DNA of 6,385 bases from Dehalococcoidales bacterium (GTDB lineage: Bacteria; Chloroflexota; Dehalococcoidia; Dehalococcoidales; ARS1013): contig DAOWHE010000095.1 in assembly GCA_030641585.1 (NCBI GenBank), positions 1-6,385 of the forward strand. The letters are read 5' to 3'. Each line of letters begins with the position of its first letter. Position 1 is the first letter of the stretch. The notes under the pieces are model-generated. The model made no database searches. It was not told where the DNA came from and was given only the letters and a program-made list of their open reading frames with translations. Below are positions 1 to 5,876 of the stretch, in pieces. The position numbers and the translations under genes were made by a program.

Positions 1-23
1 GTTCGAGTTATCAATCAGTAAAC

Positions 24-467
24 TTATATGTAGTACATCACCTCATTCGACCCCTCCTTTCTTTTCTGCCGCTCAACCAAATCCTGTAAAGTAGTAGACT
101 CTAAAACACCGTCAATTGCTTGTTTCAACTCACCCCAGATGTCCCGGGTGACACATAATTCAGAGCGGGTACATGTCCCTGGATTATCAATGCACTCTAC
201 CGGAGCAATTGAGCCCTCAAGAAGTCGAACAATTTCGCTCAGTCTTATCTCCTCAGGAGCCCGAGCCAATGAAACTCCACCCCTGGCCCCCCGGGTGCTC
301 CGTAATATACCACCAGCTATTAGCGGAGCAATCAAATGCTCCAGATACTGCAGTGAAATTTGCTGCCTCCGGGCGATGTCTCTCAGTAGAACCAGTCTCT
401 GTCCCCGGTGAAGAGCTAAGTCTAAAAGTGCTCTGGTTCCATACTGTCCTCTGGTAGAAAGCTTCAT
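24..467 (-). CDS. Rrf2/IscR-family transcriptional regulator, probable Fe-S sensor
   Basis: A DNA-binding regulator of the Rrf2 family, 147 residues from the chosen start, the usual length. The N-terminus MKLSTRGQYGTRALLDLA is the family signature. A winged helix-turn-helix follows (DIARRQQIS...YLEHLIAPL, about residues 30-49, wing RGARGGVSLAR about 58-68), then the dimer helix and three Cys at 92, 99 and 105 (C-x6-C-x5-C, followed by VTRDIW). IscR and relatives hold an Fe-S cluster at the same place, so sensing of cluster status, redox or nitrosative stress is likely, but the signal cannot be read from sequence. Start: an ATG at 476 is also in frame, but AAAGG abuts it directly, whereas the ATG at 467 has that site 9 nt upstream and begins at the canonical MKLS. 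It diverges from arsR; any downstream gene lies outside the window. Probably autoregulated through the palindrome at 478-504. Confidence 0.93.
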   Translation of the reverse strand: MKLSTRGQYGTRALLDLALHRGQRLVLLRDIARRQQISLQYLEHLIAPLIAGGILRSTRGARGGVSLARAPEEIRLSEIVRLLEGSIAPVECIDNPGTCTRSELCVTRDIWGELKQAIDGVLESTTLQDLVERQKRKEGSNEVMYYI

Positions 468-477
468 TGGCCCCATC

Positions 478-504
478 CTTTGTTGACTAATTTAATCAAC
501 AAAG
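478..504. promoter_or_regulatory. 27-bp near-perfect palindrome, probable Rrf2 autoregulatory operator
   Basis: On the plus strand the left arm is CTTTGTTGACTAA (478-490), the centre is one T (491), and the right arm is TTAATCAACAAAG (492-504). The arms pair at 12 of 13 positions. It lies from the expected transcript start down to the Shine-Dalgarno of the Rrf2 gene, so a bound dimer would block transcription. Long AT-rich dyads of this kind are typical Rrf2-family operators. That it is bound by the adjacent gene product is inference. Confidence 0.65.
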
Positions 505-507
505 TCA

Positions 508-536
508 AGAATACCATGGAATGGAAAGTTTGTCAA
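508..536 (-). promoter_or_regulatory. Promoter of the Rrf2-family gene
   Basis: On the minus strand, TTGACA (531-536) is a perfect -35 box, followed by a 17-bp spacer and TATTCT (508-513, 4 of 6 matches to TATAAT). Transcription would begin near 501, inside the palindrome at 478-504, leaving a leader of about 34 nt to the ATG at 467. Confidence 0.7.
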
Positions 537-554
537 TAGCCTTTGCCATTTTAA

Positions 555-583
555 TTGACAGACCCTTGACAATGGGGTAAAAT
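555..583 (+). promoter_or_regulatory. Promoter of the arsR-acr3 operon
   Basis: TTGACA (555-560), a 17-bp spacer and TAAAAT (578-583, 5 of 6 matches) form a strong sigma-70 type promoter. A second TTGACA at 566-571 has no well-spaced -10 (TATATG at 591 would need a 19-bp spacer). The start of transcription would be near 590, just at the palindrome 591-604. Confidence 0.7.
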
Positions 584-590
584 ACAACCG

Positions 591-604
591 TATATGCGCA
601 TATA
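591..604. promoter_or_regulatory. Perfect 14-bp palindrome, probable ArsR operator
   Basis: TATATGCGCATATA is a perfect dyad between the predicted transcript start and the Shine-Dalgarno (AAGGAAGGA, about 604-612) of arsR. ArsR/SmtB repressors bind AT-rich inverted repeats overlapping their own promoter, so this is the best candidate site. I saw no second copy in the window. Confidence 0.6.
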
Positions 605-621
605 AGGAAGGACTTTAGCTC

Positions 622-978
622 ATGCGAGATGTAGTTAAAGCTTTCAAGGCTCTATCTGATAAGACCAGGCTCAGGATTCTGAATCTGCTTCTGGAGAAGG
701 AGTGCTGTGTCTGTGAGGTAATGCAGACACTAGGCATCTCCCAGACCAGTGCTTCTCGAAACCTCAGCGCTCTATATGACGCCGGCTTTCTCAAGCTGAG
801 GAAGAACGGCCTATGGTCGCTGTACTCGATAGATCAAGAAGGCATGAAGGAATACTTCCCCGATTTGATTAATGCCGTTAGAAAGGCACTGGAAGGCAAC
901 GAGGTAGTGGCTATGGACAGAGAACACCTTAAGAAAGCTGAGCGAATCGGCCCGGGGTGTGCACGGCAACCCTCATAG
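622..978 (+). CDS. arsR: ArsR-family arsenite-responsive repressor
   Basis: A 118-residue winged helix-turn-helix repressor of the ArsR/SmtB family that should leave its operator when As(III) or Sb(III) binds. The N-terminal helix reads VVKAFKALSDKTRLRILNLL. The metal-binding loop is E27-C28-C29-V30-C31-E32-V33-M34, close to the classic ELCVCDLC, but the third Cys of that motif is replaced by Met34. The recognition helix is ISQTSASRNLSALYDAGFL (about 39-57) and the wing is LRKNGLWSLYSID. A further Cys (C113) sits in the tail GPGCARQPS and might act as an extra ligand. The start at 622 has a good ribosome-binding site (AAGGAAGGA, about 9 nt upstream). It is first in an operon with acr3, 63 bp downstream, which supports an arsenic role over other metals. 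Confidence 0.92.
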   Translation: MRDVVKAFKALSDKTRLRILNLLLEKECCVCEVMQTLGISQTSASRNLSALYDAGFLKLRKNGLWSLYSIDQEGMKEYFPDLINAVRKALEGNEVVAMDREHLKKAERIGPGCARQPS

Positions 979-1041
979 AGACTGAGGACTGGGCATTAGA
1001 AGAGCCCAAGGGTAAGCCCCTGGAGAAGGTCAGGAGACAAC

Positions 1042-2121
1042 ATGACTGAAAAAGAACGAAAACTGGGGATATGGGGGAAATACCTGACCCTATGGGTTGC
1101 CCTATGCATTCTGGCAGGGATAGGCTTAGGGTGGCTTTTTCCGCAACTTTCCGATTTTCTGGCAGAGCTCGAGGTAGCTCATATCTCTATCCCCATTGCT
1201 ATCTTACTTTTTGCCATGATCTATCCCATAATGGTTCAGATAAGCTGGGAGGAGATAAGTGGAGCGTTGCGTTCCCCCAAACCAATAGCTCTCACACTTT
1301 TCGCCAACTGGGTGGTAAAGCCTTTCCTTATGGCCTTCTTTGCCTGGCTGTTTCTTGGTGTAGTCTTCGCTAAGTTCCTGACACCGGAACAGATCGAACA
1401 ATACCGGGCTGGGTTAATATTGCTAGGAGTAGCGCCGTGCACTGCTATGGTTCTAGTATGGAGCTACCTGGCGCGCGGTAACATGGGCCTCACACTGGTG
1501 ATGACGGCTGTCAATTCACTCACGATGGTCATACTTTATGCACCCCTGGCGGTACTGTTGCTGGGCATTTCCGGCATTAAGGTGCCATGGGATACTATTG
1601 CCCTGTCCGTGGCCATATACATTGTTACTCCTCTGATAGCCGGCTACATCACCCGAAAACAGGTTATCAAAAGGAAAGGCTTGGAATGGTTCGAAGCCAA
1701 GCTGGTGCCTTCACTAGGAAAGATGTCTGTAATCGCGCTGCTGGTGACTTTGGTGATTCTGTTTAGTTATCAGGGCCACCTCATTGTTGAGCTGCCAGCT
1801 ATAATCGGCATAATCACGGTAGGTATTCTGGCCAATATCCTGGTAGTATTTGGAATTACTTATGTTGCCGCCAGATTAATGAAGCTTCAATATGAAGATG
1901 CAATTCCATCCTCCATAATCGCTGGCAGCAATCACTTTGAGGTTGCTATAGCGGTTGCCACTACCCTTTTTGGGGTAGCGTCGGGAGCAGTGCTTGCTAC
2001 TGTGGTTGGTGTACTAATTGAGGTCCCCATAATGCTACTCTTGGTCCGCATCTCACTGGCTACTAAAAAGACCTTCCCCAAACCGTTGGCAACGACTTCA
2101 GCCCTAAGAGGCAGCAAATAG
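1042..2121 (+). CDS. acr3: ACR3-family arsenite efflux permease
   Basis: An inner-membrane secondary carrier of the ACR3 (BASS superfamily) type that exports arsenite. At 359 residues with about ten hydrophobic segments (from about 14-33 through about 315-336) it has the usual size. Family hallmarks are visible: NWVVKPFLMAF (89-99), the essential-Cys motif GVAPCTAMVLVWSYLARG with C133, VNSLTMVILYAP (157-168), AGSNHFEVAIAVA (294-306), and GVLIEVPIML with the conserved Glu327 near the end. The N-terminus has no cleaved signal. AGGAG at 1032-1036 sits 5 nt before the ATG. The short gap after arsR holds only a weak TGGGC/GCCCA hairpin (990-1008) and no clear promoter, so the two genes should be cotranscribed. 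No arsC or arsA follows. Databases may call it arsB, but it is not the ArsB antiporter family. Confidence 0.95.
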   Translation: MTEKERKLGIWGKYLTLWVALCILAGIGLGWLFPQLSDFLAELEVAHISIPIAILLFAMIYPIMVQISWEEISGALRSPKPIALTLFANWVVKPFLMAFFAWLFLGVVFAKFLTPEQIEQYRAGLILLGVAPCTAMVLVWSYLARGNMGLTLVMTAVNSLTMVILYAPLAVLLLGISGIKVPWDTIALSVAIYIVTPLIAGYITRKQVIKRKGLEWFEAKLVPSLGKMSVIALLVTLVILFSYQGHLIVELPAIIGIITVGILANILVVFGITYVAARLMKLQYEDAIPSSIIAGSNHFEVAIAVATTLFGVASGAVLATVVGVLIEVPIMLLLVRISLATKKTFPKPLATTSALRGSK

Positions 2122-2137
2122 CTCCGAGATTCCTCAA

Positions 2138-2166
2138 TTGACGAGGACCGCCTACTGCTGTATGAT
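2138..2166 (+). promoter_or_regulatory. Promoter of the pabBAC operon
   Basis: TTGACG (2138-2143), a 17-bp spacer and TATGAT (2161-2166), each 5 of 6 matches, start 17 bp after the acr3 stop codon. The expected transcript start is near 2173, giving a leader of about 40 nt. It uncouples the folate genes from the arsenic operon. TCCTC/GAGGA (2131-2145) forms a small dyad over the -35 box; I would not call it a terminator. Confidence 0.65.
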
Positions 2167-2212
2167 GCCAGTAACTGTCGGCAAGATAGACTTCTCATCG
2201 TAGTTAGGGCCC

Positions 2213-3658
2213 ATGGTCAGAGCATCTCGCTGTCCACTGATAGAAGAAATAGACGCAAAGCTAACACCGCTTGATGCCTTTGCACTTCTCAAGGATGAGC
2301 AGTTCAGTTTCTTCTTGGATAGCGGCATGGACCCTCACAAACTGGGGCGCTATTCTTTTATCGGCAGCGACCCTTTCCTGGTACTGAGCACCCGCGGCAA
2401 TGAGGTCACCATTAGTCAAGGTGCTGAGAAGAGCCGCTTTCGTGACAACCCCTTTGATGTATTAAGCCATTTTTTGGAAGTCTATCGCTTGGATTCTTGT
2501 TCTTCACCAGTACCATTCATTGGCGGTGCGGTAGGTTACTTTAGCTACGACCTCTGTCATTTCATTGAGCGGCTGCCCTCAAGTGCGGTAGACGACCTCA
2601 AGCTACCTGAGTGCTATCATGGCTTCTATGACCTGGTTTTAGCCTTTGATAATCTTCAGGGCAAGAATTACATCATCTCCACCGGTTTCCCTGAGCTGGA
2701 AGAGACTAAAAGAATGAAGAGGGCATTAAAGCGCCTAAATGAAGTGAAAGCTCAGCTGGCTCGGGCCTCAAGTTTCGGCACCGAGGTGTCGTTTGCGCCG
2801 GCATCTTCTCCTATGGAATCGGCGATTCTTAAAGGGGGGTTTACTCATAAAGAATACGTCGCTGCAGTTGAAAAAGCACGGCAGTATATCATCGCTGGTG
2901 ATATCTTCGAAGTGAATCTCTCCCAACGCTTTGAGGCTGAGCTTTCTATTACCCCGTATCAGCTTTACCGGCGCTTGCGGCAGATAAACCCGGCCCCCTT
3001 TGCCGGCTATCTCGGCTTTGATGAGGTACAAGTGGTGAGCGCCTCACCAGAGAGATTTCTCCGCCTCCGGGGAGACCGGGTAGAGACGCGGCCCATCAAG
3101 GGCACCCGCCCACGGGGCAAGACCCCAGAGGAAGACGAGGCGCTGGCCAATGAGCTGCTAAATAGCTCAAAGGACCAGGCTGAGAATATCATGATTGTTG
3201 ACCTGGAGAGAAATGACCTGGGTCGCGTATGTCGTTTTGGCACAGTCAAGGTGACCGAACTGGCTATTCTGGAGGTGTTTCCTACCGTTTTCCACCTCAC
3301 CTCCACAATAGTGGGCAGGCTCAGAGAGGACAAGAACAGCATTGATTTGCTCAAAGCCACCTTCCCTGGTGGTTCCATAACCGGAGCCCCTAAAGTGCGG
3401 GCGCTGGAGATTATAGATGAGCTGGAGCCGACAAAGAGGAGTGTCTATACTGGAAGTATCGGCTATTTGAGCTTTGGCGGCGAGCTTGACCTCAACATCG
3501 CCATCCGTACTTTTCTAGTCAAGGGAAGCAAGGCTTATTTCCAGGTGGGTGGTGCCGTCACCTATGATTCCGACCCTGAGACTGAGTATCAGGAAACACT
3601 GGACAAGGCTAGAGCACTGATTGATGCCCTCAATATGGTAGCAACTCATGTAAGGTAG
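2213..3658 (+). CDS. pabB: Aminodeoxychorismate synthase component I
   Basis: The 481-residue chorismate-binding subunit of ADC synthase, making 4-amino-4-deoxychorismate from chorismate and ammonia in the cytosol (p-aminobenzoate branch of folate synthesis). An N-terminal anthranilate-synthase-I-like domain (FFLDSG at 33-38, RYSFIGSDP, GGAVGYFSYD) precedes the chorismate-binding fold (about 210-475). Motifs: AGDIFEVNLSQRF (228-240), SASPERFL (277-284), PIKGTRPRG (294-302), DQAENIMIVDLERNDLGRV (321-339), FPTVFHLTS (356-364), FPGGSITGAPK (384-394), GGAVTYDSDPETEYQET (446-462). Lys296 in PIKGT is the PabB nucleophile position; TrpE enzymes have Ala there. This and the pabA-pabC neighbours argue against anthranilate synthase. 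The start is fixed by an in-frame stop at 2201; its ribosome-binding site (AGGG, 3 nt away) is weak. It ends 2 nt before pabA. Confidence 0.92.
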   Translation: MVRASRCPLIEEIDAKLTPLDAFALLKDEQFSFFLDSGMDPHKLGRYSFIGSDPFLVLSTRGNEVTISQGAEKSRFRDNPFDVLSHFLEVYRLDSCSSPVPFIGGAVGYFSYDLCHFIERLPSSAVDDLKLPECYHGFYDLVLAFDNLQGKNYIISTGFPELEETKRMKRALKRLNEVKAQLARASSFGTEVSFAPASSPMESAILKGGFTHKEYVAAVEKARQYIIAGDIFEVNLSQRFEAELSITPYQLYRRLRQINPAPFAGYLGFDEVQVVSASPERFLRLRGDRVETRPIKGTRPRGKTPEEDEALANELLNSSKDQAENIMIVDLERNDLGRVCRFGTVKVTELAILEVFPTVFHLTSTIVGRLREDKNSIDLLKATFPGGSITGAPKVRALEIIDELEPTKRSVYTGSIGYLSFGGELDLNIAIRTFLVKGSKAYFQVGGAVTYDSDPETEYQETLDKARALIDALNMVATHVR

Positions 3659-3660
3659 AT

Positions 3661-4248
3661 ATGATCCTAGTCATTGATAACTATGATTCCTTTGTCTATA
3701 ACCTTGCCCAGTACCTGGGGGAACTGGGCTGGCAACCGGTGGTCTATCGCAATGACCAGGTAACCCTGGACGAAATTGAGGATTTAGGTCCATCCCACAT
3801 TATCATCTCTCCAGGGCCCTGTACCCCGCTTGAGGCTGGTATCTCCAATGATATTATCCGCCGCTTTAGTGGGAAAATCCCTATTCTCGGTGTCTGTCTG
3901 GGGCACCAGTGCATAGGCCATGTCTATGGTGGTCAAATTGTCACCGCCGATATCCCTACGCATGGCAAGAGCTCACTCATCTATCATGATGGCAAGACTG
4001 TATATAAAAGCCTGCCAAGCCCGTTTAGGGCCGGACGTTACCACTCCCTGGTAATAAAACGGGACGTTTTCCCTTCGGTGTTGGAACTGGCCGCCACTAC
4101 CAGTGACGGTGTCATTATGGGTATTCGGCACAAAGAATATGTTGTTGAGGGGCTGCAATTCCACCCAGAGTCAATAATGACCGATGTCGGTCACGATGTG
4201 CTGAGGAACTTCTTGAACTTCTTACAGCCAAGGTGGTCCAAGGAGTAG
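3661..4248 (+). CDS. pabA: Aminodeoxychorismate synthase glutamine amidotransferase subunit
   Basis: A 195-residue class I glutamine amidotransferase that releases ammonia from glutamine and channels it to PabB. It starts with MILVIDNYDSFVYNLAQYL, typical of PabA/TrpG. The oxyanion segment is SPGPCTPLEAG (50-60), the nucleophile elbow GVCLGHQCIG has Cys79, HGKSSLI is at 101-107, and the His168/Glu170 pair lies in LQFHPES, so the triad is complete. The usual HQAIG reads HQCIG (Cys84), a harmless-looking change. AAGG inside the end of pabB (3652-3655) lies 5 nt before the ATG, indicating translational coupling. In many bacteria one such protein serves both PabB and TrpE; no trp gene is visible here, so the dual role is open. 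Confidence 0.93.
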   Translation: MILVIDNYDSFVYNLAQYLGELGWQPVVYRNDQVTLDEIEDLGPSHIIISPGPCTPLEAGISNDIIRRFSGKIPILGVCLGHQCIGHVYGGQIVTADIPTHGKSSLIYHDGKTVYKSLPSPFRAGRYHSLVIKRDVFPSVLELAATTSDGVIMGIRHKEYVVEGLQFHPESIMTDVGHDVLRNFLNFLQPRWSKE

Positions 4249-4252
4249 GCTT

Positions 4253-5116
4253 ATGAACGAAATTGTTTACCTGAATGGCTCCTTAATACCCCGCAATAAA
4301 GCCTTTATATCCGTTCTGGACTACGGTTTTCTCTACGGATTTGGTCTCTTTGAGACTATGCGCGCCTATGGAGGTCAGGTATTTCGTTTGGAGCATCACC
4401 TAAGCCGGCTGGCACATTCCGCCGAGAAATTAGGATTGCCAATCGGGGCACCGGCGCTAAAGGGCGCGGTAATGGATACTATCCAGGCTAACAAGCTCAG
4501 TGAGGCTCGCATCCGTATCACTGTTTCCATCGGTGAGGGAGCGATGGCACCTGACCCCAGCACCTGTAATAAACCTACGGTGCTGATACTGGCTGAGCGT
4601 TATAAGCCCTACCCGGAGAAAGTCTATCAAAAAGGATTCAGGGCAGTTGTCTCGTCCATCCGCCGCAACAGCCAGTCACCTCTCTCCAAGCTCAAGACAG
4701 CCAACTATTTGGAAAGTATTCTGGCCAGGCAGGAGGCCAGAGCAGCTGGGGTTGACGAGGCTCTTTGCCTCAACGAGAAAAGGCTTCTGGCTGAGGCCAG
4801 TATGAGTAATATCTTTCTGGTAACCGACGGAATACTAAGGACGCCAGACGAGGAGAGTGGTATTCTTCCCGGAATTACCAGGCGGACGATTCTGGAGCTG
4901 GCTTCACAGTTGGACATTGATACCCTGGAGCAAGACATAAGGCTGGACGAGCTTTCCCAGGCCAAGGAAGCCTTCCTGACCAACTCACTTATCGAGGTTA
5001 TGCCTCTTACTGAGATAGATGGGAAACCTATTGGTTCTGGTAGGCCAGGTCCTATTAGCAAAAGACTCATGGCGGCATATAAGAAATTGGTGTTCACCGA
5101 AGAAAAGATGATTTGA
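4253..5116 (+). CDS. pabC: Aminodeoxychorismate lyase (class IV PLP aminotransferase fold)
   Basis: A 287-residue fold-type IV PLP enzyme, by context the lyase that splits 4-amino-4-deoxychorismate into p-aminobenzoate and pyruvate. Visible signatures: N-terminal YLNGSLIPRNKAFISVLDYGFLYGFGLFETMRAYGG, with the family DxGFxYGxGxFET pattern; Lys148 in SKLKTANYLESILARQEA as the PLP Schiff-base lysine; Glu181 in LAEASMSNIFLV, the residue that contacts the pyridine nitrogen; GILPGITRRTIL (203-214); and TNSLIEVMPLTEIDGKPIG (243-261). AAGGAG (4240-4245), overlapping the end of pabA, lies 7 nt before the ATG. By sequence alone a branched-chain or D-amino-acid aminotransferase is also possible, since these share the fold; position as third gene after pabB and pabA decides for PabC. 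Confidence 0.85.
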   Translation: MNEIVYLNGSLIPRNKAFISVLDYGFLYGFGLFETMRAYGGQVFRLEHHLSRLAHSAEKLGLPIGAPALKGAVMDTIQANKLSEARIRITVSIGEGAMAPDPSTCNKPTVLILAERYKPYPEKVYQKGFRAVVSSIRRNSQSPLSKLKTANYLESILARQEARAAGVDEALCLNEKRLLAEASMSNIFLVTDGILRTPDEESGILPGITRRTILELASQLDIDTLEQDIRLDELSQAKEAFLTNSLIEVMPLTEIDGKPIGSGRPGPISKRLMAAYKKLVFTEEKMI

Positions 5117-5210
5117 GTTACGAACACTAATCATTTAACTAAATGCCAGAAAGTGCCACCACCGGTGCCCCAATAGCTATTGATACAGCGTATTGCATTT
5201 GCCTCCTAAC

Positions 5211-5239
5211 TTGACAAGCTCCCAGTCGCGTGGCATACT
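5211..5239 (+). promoter_or_regulatory. Extended -10 promoter of the zinc-ribbon gene
   Basis: TTGACA (5211-5216), a 17-bp spacer ending in TGG, and CATACT (5234-5239) form a promoter with a perfect -35 and an extended -10 (TGn). The transcript would start near 5246, leaving about 107 nt before the ATG at 5353. A perfect 12-bp palindrome CAATAGCTATTG (5171-5182) lies about 29 bp upstream of the -35 box and could be an activator or operator site, though this is only a guess. The rest of the gap after pabC holds no convincing gene or terminator. Confidence 0.6.
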
Positions 5240-5352
5240 GGAGCTAGGTGGTTGAAAGTTTGTAATTCCCGACCTGTAATATTCCATATGAAGTCCCAAG
5301 GCCATGGATGCCCAAACTGCACACGACCGAGTCTAAAGAAAGGAGGTTATTC

Positions 5353-5655
5353 ATGGCTTACGTGGACAAGACCCTAGAGTGCGTAGATTGTGGCGCCAGT
5401 TTTACCTTCAGCGCTGAGGAGCAGGAGTTCTTCGCCAATAAGGGCTTCACCAATGAACCCAAGCGCTGTTCTCCATGCCGACAAACCAGGAAGGACCAGC
5501 GCCGCAGTTCACAGGGTGGCTATGGTGGCTATGGGAGAAGGGAAATGTATCCTGCTGTCTGCGCCTCTTGTGGCAAAGATACACAGGTGCCTTTCGAGCC
5601 AAGAGAAGGGCGACCCGTGTACTGTAGCGACTGTTACAGTAAAACTAAGAGCTAG
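5353..5655 (+). CDS. Small protein with two Cys4 zinc-ribbon modules
   Basis: A 100-residue, probably cytosolic zinc protein of unknown function. Module 1 (about 8-45) has CVDCG (C10, C13) and CSPC (C39, C42) and the stretch FTFSAEEQEFFANKGFTNEPKRC, matching the widespread 'probable zinc-ribbon' family. A linker (about 47-64) is rich in Arg, Gly and Tyr (GGYGGYGRRE), recalling RNA-binding RGG-like tails. Module 2 (about 68-96) has CASCG (C70, C73) and CSDC (C91, C94) around VPFEPREGRPVYC, the CxxC-CxxC domain often found beside it. All eight Cys are present. The start at 5353 is chosen because AGGAGG (5341-5346) lies 6 nt upstream and MAYVDKTLEC is the family beginning; an in-frame ATG at 5308 would add 15 unrelated residues without a ribosome-binding site. 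A role in nucleic-acid binding is inference. Confidence 0.88.
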   Translation: MAYVDKTLECVDCGASFTFSAEEQEFFANKGFTNEPKRCSPCRQTRKDQRRSSQGGYGGYGRREMYPAVCASCGKDTQVPFEPREGRPVYCSDCYSKTKS

Positions 5656-5681
5656 ACTCACCTTTAGGAACACAGAATAAG

Positions 5682-5713
5682 ACTTGAACGGTTGGCATGC
5701 CAACCGTTCAAGT
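5682..5713. repeat. Perfect 32-bp palindrome after the zinc-ribbon gene, terminator-like hairpin
   Basis: Left half ACTTGAACGGTTGGCA and right half TGCCAACCGTTCAAGT are exact reverse complements. As RNA it gives a 14-bp stem (5682-5695 with 5700-5713) closed by a CATG tetraloop, 26 nt after the stop codon. The sequence after it on either strand lacks a T-run (ATGTATGATAG on plus, CTTATTCTG on minus), so it is not a textbook intrinsic terminator. It may act as a U-less terminator, as a 3' end stabiliser, or as a protein-binding dyad. Confidence 0.7.
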
Positions 5714-5820
5714 ATGTATGATAGTTTGCACATGAAATCAAGGGCTTACTGCACTTCAGCTAAACACACCACAATGGGTCACCCAGAACAACACTAGCTG
5801 TCAGTTCTACAATTTATGCT

Positions 5821-5839
5821 GTCCTTCAAGATGAAGGAC
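5821..5839. repeat. Short hairpin, 7-bp stem with 5-nt loop
   Basis: GTCCTTC and GAAGGAC pair perfectly around AAGAT. No T-run follows on plus (TCTGTATT) or on minus (AGCATAAATT). It could be part of a 3' end on either strand, perhaps a leftover terminator of the minus-strand gene whose remnant lies at 5877-5975. Its function is uncertain. Confidence 0.4.
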
Positions 5840-5876
5840 TCTGTATTGACAAGCGCTAGAGACCCCTCTTTAGAGG

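Noticed and set aside
139..457. Two plus-strand open frames of 90-94 codons opposite the Rrf2-family gene.
   Set aside because: They are antisense shadows of a clearly recognised gene and show no family signature or ribosome-binding site.
2122..2212. A tryptophan leader peptide or attenuator before pabB, as for trpE operons.
   Set aside because: No short Trp-codon frame, no alternative terminator stems and no T-run are visible, consistent with pabB rather than trpE.
3007..3378. A 123-codon minus-strand frame opposite pabB.
   Set aside because: It lies over the most conserved catalytic motifs of pabB and has low-complexity Ser/Arg content, so it is a shadow.
4705..5127. A 140-codon minus-strand frame opposite pabC.
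   Set aside because: Ser/Arg-rich composition typical of an antisense shadow; pabC has full motif support.
5132..5145. CATTTA-AC-TAAATG inverted repeat after pabC as a terminator.
   Set aside because: The stem is six AT-rich pairs with a 2-nt loop, too weak to fold, and there is no T-run.
5139..5198. A 19-codon minus-strand frame (begins MQYAVSIAIGAPVV) preceded by AGGAGG at 5202-5207.
   Set aside because: Spacing of the Shine-Dalgarno to the ATG is only 3 nt, no promoter is evident on that strand, and the peptide is too short to judge. Conservation or ribosome profiling would be needed.
5846..5874. TTGACA followed after 17 bp by TTTAGA as a promoter for an RNA in 5880-5975.
   Set aside because: The -10 is poor and the following sequence is better explained by the minus-strand SDR remnant.
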